A program made the translations under genes and the position numbers. 64,000 nucleotides of DNA, taken from Ulota crispa (lineage: Eukaryota; Streptophyta; Bryopsida; Orthotrichales; Orthotrichaceae). Positions 59,446 to 64,000 of this stretch are shown here, piece by piece. The notes under the pieces were generated by a model. It had not been told where the DNA came from and searched no databases. It saw only the letters and a program-made list of their open reading frames with translations. The stretch is taken from assembly GCA_963920765.1 (NCBI GenBank), contig OY987243.1, positions 26,965,419-27,029,418 on the forward strand, given 5' to 3'. Numbering within the stretch: the stretch's first letter is position 1; each line of letters begins with the position of its first letter.

Positions 59446-60283
59446 AAAAAAATGACGAAATAAGACAAGGAACCAGTCTTGACACCACCATGAAAAATCT
59501 AGTTTTTCTTTGTTGCAAAATGGCTCGAAGTGTAGATCGTATTAGCTCTGTATAACATACCAAGCTTTGAAACGCTTGAATGAGCACCAACAAAACTTCG
59601 CACTTGCCAGCTGAAGAGAAGGATGTTGTTGGAAAGGAGCACCAGAAGTAGAGGCTTCCTTGAGTTTCAACTTCATAAGCTCTTTTGCAACACTTATCCA
59701 AATCCACGTTTTTATAATTTCTACGAGCACCAAGCAAAGCTTTTCATGTTACTTCTTCTGGTTCAAGATATGTTTCCAACGAAAAGCTTGGCGTCCTCCA
59801 TTATCCCTTGCTTGCTAAAGAAGACCTATCATGTAGGGTGTCAAACTTCAAGGAAAATCATCAAGATGGTCAATTACTTCAAGGCGATTTTGCTTGAAAA
59901 ATTGGTTGTTTCTCACAAGTTACCCAACTTTTTCTCACACAAAATCTAGTTTTGTCATAAGAAAATCAAATAGTTTTATTGAGAGGTGCAAAAAAAGTGC
60001 AACCATCATCTCCGTAACTCTAATTTTCTTGCGTGAAAATTCAACAACAAAAAAACAGTAAGCCAACATTGGAAGCACCTTGAAAAATTGTAATTATTTT
60101 GCTAGACAAAAGGAGCACAAAAAAATGTGTTTTGAGAAGAAAAAAAAACCCGATGAGAAAACAACAAAGGCTTGAAATCCCAGTGACCCGCATCAGGTTC
60201 AATGACTAATCTTGTGCCATAGCCAAAAGTAGCTACCGGATTTGAACTTTACAATATCTATTTTGCCACAGCCACCTTATATG
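59446..60283. other. Intergenic DNA, no recognised gene
   Basis: Opposed ORFs of 97 and 108 codons overlap at 59444-59949 without any recognisable domain. The plus-strand frame (IIKMVNYFKAILLEKLVVSH) is AT-driven. Neither is called. Confidence 0.4.
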
Positions 60284-60860
60284 GTGTATTATACAGGGTA
60301 GGCCGGTAGGGGAGAACTGGCTTTTATTGTAGGGTAAATTTCACGGATACCCCTGAAGTTTGCCAAATTTTCACAGATACCTCTGCATTTTCAGAAATTT
60401 CACAATTACCCTTGGATCACAATTTTCAGGTGTTTGTTTTGTTGTGCATGCCACTTCCCTTCTTCCTTTATACACACTATGTGTGCGTACAAAGGAAGAA
60501 GGGAAGTGACATGCACAACAAAACAAACACCTGAAATTTGTGGTCCAAAGGTATTTGTGAAATTCCTGAAAAAGCAGAGGTATATGTGAAAATTTGGCAA
60601 ACTTCAAGGATATCCGTGAAACTTTCCCTTCAGTGTATTGTCCGCCGGTTGAAACTGTAGAAAAATCGGTTATATATGAAAATACCGGATATAAAACCGA
60701 TCAAATTTTGAAAACTCCTAATTATAGTATACTACTGTTTATATAAAGGAAATCTATACAAAAAGACTGGTGCATGTCTGTGGAAAACTAATTGATAATG
60801 GGAAATGTCAAATCTTAGCCGGTGAAGATAAAATTTCTCCCCAGACTCCGGGTGTATACA
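60284..60860. mobile_element. Inverted-repeat element (TGTAT..ATAC ends) interrupted by a foldback MITE
   Basis: The left end TGTATTATACAGGGTAGGCC, then GGTAGGGGAGAA matches the reverse complement of the right end (TTCTCCCCAGACTCCGGGTG, then TATACA) imperfectly. The 60331-60629 MITE sits inside it. The body after the MITE (CCGGTTGAAACTG ... AACCGATCAAATTTTGAAAA) is related to 35235-35460. Confidence 0.6.
60331..60629. mobile_element. Foldback MITE, GGGAAAATTTCATGG family (copy 5), nested
   Basis: It starts AGGGTAAATTTCACGGATAC and ends GGATATCCGTGAAACTTTCCCT. The halves are highly complementary, including CACTTCCCTTCTTCCTTT with AAAGGAAGAAGGGAAGTG at the centre. Confidence 0.9.
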
Positions 60861-61026
60861 ATGCCCTTCGATAACACAAAGGTATTTCATTAGTTATGCA
60901 TGAGACAGCCTTCAGTAACCCTTAGTTGACATATCCAACTCCAAGGCCCTGATGTTCATAAAATCTTTCTTTGAGCAAGACTGAATTATTGAATTGAGCT
61001 CACTAGAAGCCATCTATTGCACTCAA

Positions 61027-62468
61027 CCCCTAAATGCCTAAGGCCCTATTTGAGGTTCTAGGAATTTGCTCTAAATTGAATAAAAAGTCAGTATTTTGAT
61101 AAGTTGTATCAGTTTTTTTTACATTGTAACCATACAAATTTCAAATTAGATATGTTAAAGATTACATAGGAAAAGAAAACACAACAATATCACTCATGGA
61201 TTGGAAGATTTTAATGTTTGATCATGAGGGTGTTAAAATTGCAAAAATGACTTGAAATCTTTCATCCATGTTTTCACACATGAAATCTAAAAAAATGGTT
61301 ACCAAAAAAATATGAGGTTAAAGGGCATAACATACATAACTCTAATCAATTTACAACATTTCAAAATCTCTTCTATAGTTTCTTAACCCCAGAGCGACCC
61401 ACATGCCAAATTTTGGCCTCTCAAGATCAAACTTTGCAAGAAATGGAGTCCAAATCAGGGGTGAACTGTTCCGAAATTGCATTTGGGTTTAGGGTATGGT
61501 ACCACTCTCATGCCACATAGTGGGCGATGGGGGTTTCACCACTTGTACAAGCATGGATTGTGCAAGTCAAGTATGACAATAGTATGCTAGAACTTCATTT
61601 CAAGCGGTTTCGGGTTTAAGTGCAAGGATAGAGATCACCGGTTATGGCAAGTTCCATACCATTAGGGGTGTTTTGGCACTCATGGCTTAGACTGGAGAAG
61701 GGTTTTGCAGCTGTACCACCGAGAGTTGTGCCCTTGTGGAGGTCAAAGCTTTACCCGCACCCCATCTATTGTCCACTATGCCGTGTGAGCCTTGCAACTT
61801 TGGGCCTCTAGAAAAAGCACCTTGCGGATGTCAGAACATCACCAAATTTGGCGGCAAGCGAGATACTTGTAAATTGCACCCCTTGCCTAAATTTCATCAA
61901 AAGAAGCCTCCTCTAAGACATGAATTTTTGCATCCATAGCCTTGAACTCCCCCAAATTGGCCGGTTTCCACATAGCCAATTGTACTTTGACTATTATAAT
62001 CTCCAAAATGGTGGGTTCAAAAGCTTTGCAAATTCCTGGTCGAGTGCATCAAGCACCTTTTTTGCTATTTTAGCGGTGAATCCTCCCCAATCTAAGTTCC
62101 CAGCTCAGGGCATACAATGTTTTCTAGTATGGTCCCCCTTGGCCTCATTTTCTCGATTTTTGTTTGGGCGCTCAGGGGTTAAAATGGATTTCTAGTGTAG
62201 TTTTTTCTCCAAGATCTAGTGTATTTGAGGCTCATTTCCAAGAGCTCTTAACACTACAAAAGTCAAGATTGCAATGGACACCCTTGTACAAAATCTTGAA
62301 CTGAAAAATCATCAATCACTTTTGAAATCAGACTGTTGATGCTAAAACTAGATTTCAAAAAGAGCATTTAAAATATAGAAACTATTAAAAAATGGAAACT
62401 TAGTTGATTTTTCTTGAACTTCAAAATATTGTTGACACCAAAATGTGGTGCCTTAGGCATTCAGCGGG
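61027..62468. mobile_element. piggyBac-like element, copy 9, host of a nested copy
   Basis: The left end is TCAA|CCCCTAAATGCCTAAGGC. The right end is GCCTTAGGCATTCAGCGGG|TTAA. The shared inner block ATGCCTAAGGC is perfect. It is 1442 bp including the inserted 61387-62178 element. The left flank TCAA is one change from TTAA. Confidence 0.75.
61387..62178. mobile_element. piggyBac-like element, copy 10, nested in copy 9
   Basis: TTAA|CCCCAGAGCG at the left (61383-61386) and CGCTCAGGGG|TTAA at the right (62179-62182): 9 of 10 end bases match and both TTAAs are intact. It is 792 bp. ORFs of 67 and 91 codons inside have no transposase motif. Confidence 0.8.
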
Positions 62469-62945
62469 TTAAATGCAACACTACAATTTTGGTGCTAACC
62501 ACCTTGTCTTGTGCATAGTGACTTTCAATACATGCAACATCATATTCTTCCATGCGTGCTTGTAATGTGCACATAGGAAGTGTAAGGCATCATTTGATTC
62601 TTGCCCAAATTTTGAATTGATTACTCACATGTGGGATTAGATGACATGCCGTATGGTGGGACAAAGTGACAAACTCTCATCATTTTTTACAAACTAGGAT
62701 AAAAGTAATAATTTGCCCCTTATTTTGATCTTGTCCAATGGTATCCATGTATGTTTCTAGACAAAATTAGGGTCTATGGATCCAAATCACAATTCAAAAT
62801 TTCCAAATACAACTTCCTAAAGATAAATATCTAAAAATTCTCACATTTGGCTAGTGAAAAAGCTGAAATATTTAACCCTGGCTCTACATAACAGCATGCC
62901 ATCTAACCTTAGCCGATTGCTCACGTGGTTGTTTCCTTGTTCTTA
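62469..62945. other. Intergenic; relic related to the GTGAACTGACC-ended elements
   Basis: 62640-62930 shares GATAAAAGTAATAATTTGCC and AATTCAAAATTTCCAAAT-type text with 9540-9720, 32100-32280 and 40090-40260. The ends are not preserved. Confidence 0.5.
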
Positions 62946-63259
62946 GAGCATCTCCACCGGTGGCTCTGGCTCGCTCAAAGTGGATAAAAAGTAGCCAAGC
63001 CCCTCTCAGGCCACACTCAAACTCTCTTATTTGGTGAGTCTAGCAAGCCACTCTTCAAACCACTCTTCATGCACTATTCACTCTAACTTTAGTGAGCTTT
63101 ATCCTCTACTTCCCTAGATAAATGGTCAACTGCTTATTTATGGGGTGTCTTGGAGTGTTAGGCCACCTTTTCAAAGAGCATGGGTGGAGATTGGGAGCCT
63201 TCAAGCCTAGCCAAACTAGATGGAAAACTTTGAGCAAGTCTGAACTGGTGGAGATGCTC
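62946..63259. mobile_element. PIF/Harbinger-like MITE, GAGCATC ends, TTA duplication
   Basis: It starts GAGCATCTCCACCGGTGGCT and ends GAACTGGTGGAGATGCTC, with TTA outside both ends (62943-62945, 63260-63262). It is 314 bp, a compact relative of 52984-54251 and 54255-54866 (GCTCAAAGTGGATAAAAAGT shared). Confidence 0.9.
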
Positions 63260-64000
63260 TTATTGGTCATGCATCCACGCCCAGCCTCTAAATTTGTATT
63301 TTATTTTTGTGATTCTCTTTTCGGCCTATTACCATCGGCACCTAACATATTTAAAAGACAAGATATGACACGGCTCTAACTTTATAAATTGGGTCTTTCA
63401 AAAATGTGAAGCCAATCTTGGCCCTAAGGACTGTTGTCAATTTTTATTAAGATATATGTTTTTGAATTAAAAACATTCTTTTGATATACTCAACACCATC
63501 GTAAGATGAAGTAAAAATATCAACATTTATCCTTGGTTCCTTTTTTAAATCCATTTTCTCTTAAAATTTTAAAAGTTTGATGTAGTGGCTTCAACTTTTT
63601 GGCCTCAAAACCTTTACACACACGAGAGTTAACCCCCACTATATTCATATTATAATAGGCACTTGGGGTTGTTCTTGAAGCCATTTGGGCTGAAATTTTG
63701 ATTGAAATGGCTCCAAGTTTTCATGGCCTTAACTCTTGAAGTAAAGCAGCCCTAATTGTTAAGAGCATCTCATGCTACCCTCCAAATGTCTAGGCCCCTT
63801 CACCTCCTCTATGTCCATTTAAGAGGAGATTGCCACTTGCATCTCCAACATTGCAACCCACTAAGTACAGTGTCAACCAATCAAAAGTCAAGGAACTTCC
63901 AAAAGCAACAAAGTAAGCAATAACAACAAGAAAACATAGCTTGTAGAGGGTTAAGAGACCCCTTCATATATGGCTTATTTGAATAAAGAAGGTAAATGTA
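63260..64000. other. Intergenic repeat relics at the right edge
   Basis: 63400-63745 is a dispersed repeat shared with 21600-21965 and inverted at 51740-52340. At 63762 TTAAGAGCATCTCATGCTAC starts a PIF-like element cut by the window edge; its left end resembles that at 40466 (TAAGAGCATCTCTTGCAACT). No gene. Confidence 0.5.

Overview
This window is AT-rich nuclear DNA from a land plant. The plastid evidence is a nuclear-encoded PsbX precursor with a bipartite (stroma then thylakoid) presequence. Introns, plant-type P4-ATPase and DUF427/DUF179 proteins, and dense plant MITE families support the same reading. The species cannot be named from this sequence. Low gene density and a repeat landscape made almost wholly of DNA transposons, including types that are rare in flowering plants, make a seed-free plant (bryophyte, lycophyte or fern) plausible, but that is inference.

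Four host genes are supported. (1) Positions 91-2085 (-): the first two coding exons of a P4-type phospholipid flippase (ALA family); the rest lies beyond the left edge. (2) Positions 37459-39506 (-): a two-exon DUF427 protein of 219 aa. (3) Positions 43316-47904 (-): a five-exon DUF179/UPF0301 (AlgH/YqgE-like) protein of about 332 aa with a 33-bp microexon. (4) Positions 55394-56459 (+): a two-exon PSBX gene of 123 aa. All splice junctions proposed here have GT/AG borders and keep the reading frame. The genes do not form a pathway, although PsbX is plastid-targeted and the DUF179 and DUF427 proteins have N termini that look like organelle presequences.

Nearly everything else is repeat. One Tc1-like (DD34E) transposase, 17603-18616 (+), is intact except for a single in-frame TAG. 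Around it are several short non-autonomous families. Ten elements have ends CCC(C)TAAAG(G) next to TTAA, a piggyBac-like signature. TA-flanked MITEs start AGGTAGGAG. One Stowaway-like element starts CTCCCTCTGTCCC. TAA/TTA-flanked elements start GAGCATC or GGGCATC (PIF/Harbinger-like). Two miniature elements have CACTA-type ends and 3-bp duplications. Other MITE families start CATAACATTCAGTA, GGGAAAATTTCATGG and TTAAATTGGGAAAA. Several are nested, so their relative order of insertion can be read.

Tandem arrays are also present: a ~110-bp monomer at 3.3-4.25 kb, a ~12-bp unit at 7.0 kb, a ~60-bp unit with a ~265-bp higher-order period at 11.5-12.26 kb, a ~44-bp unit inside the DUF427 intron, a 9-bp minisatellite at 41.95 kb, and two (TA)n tracts. 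No tRNA, rRNA, CRISPR array or LTR retrotransposon coding region was recognised.
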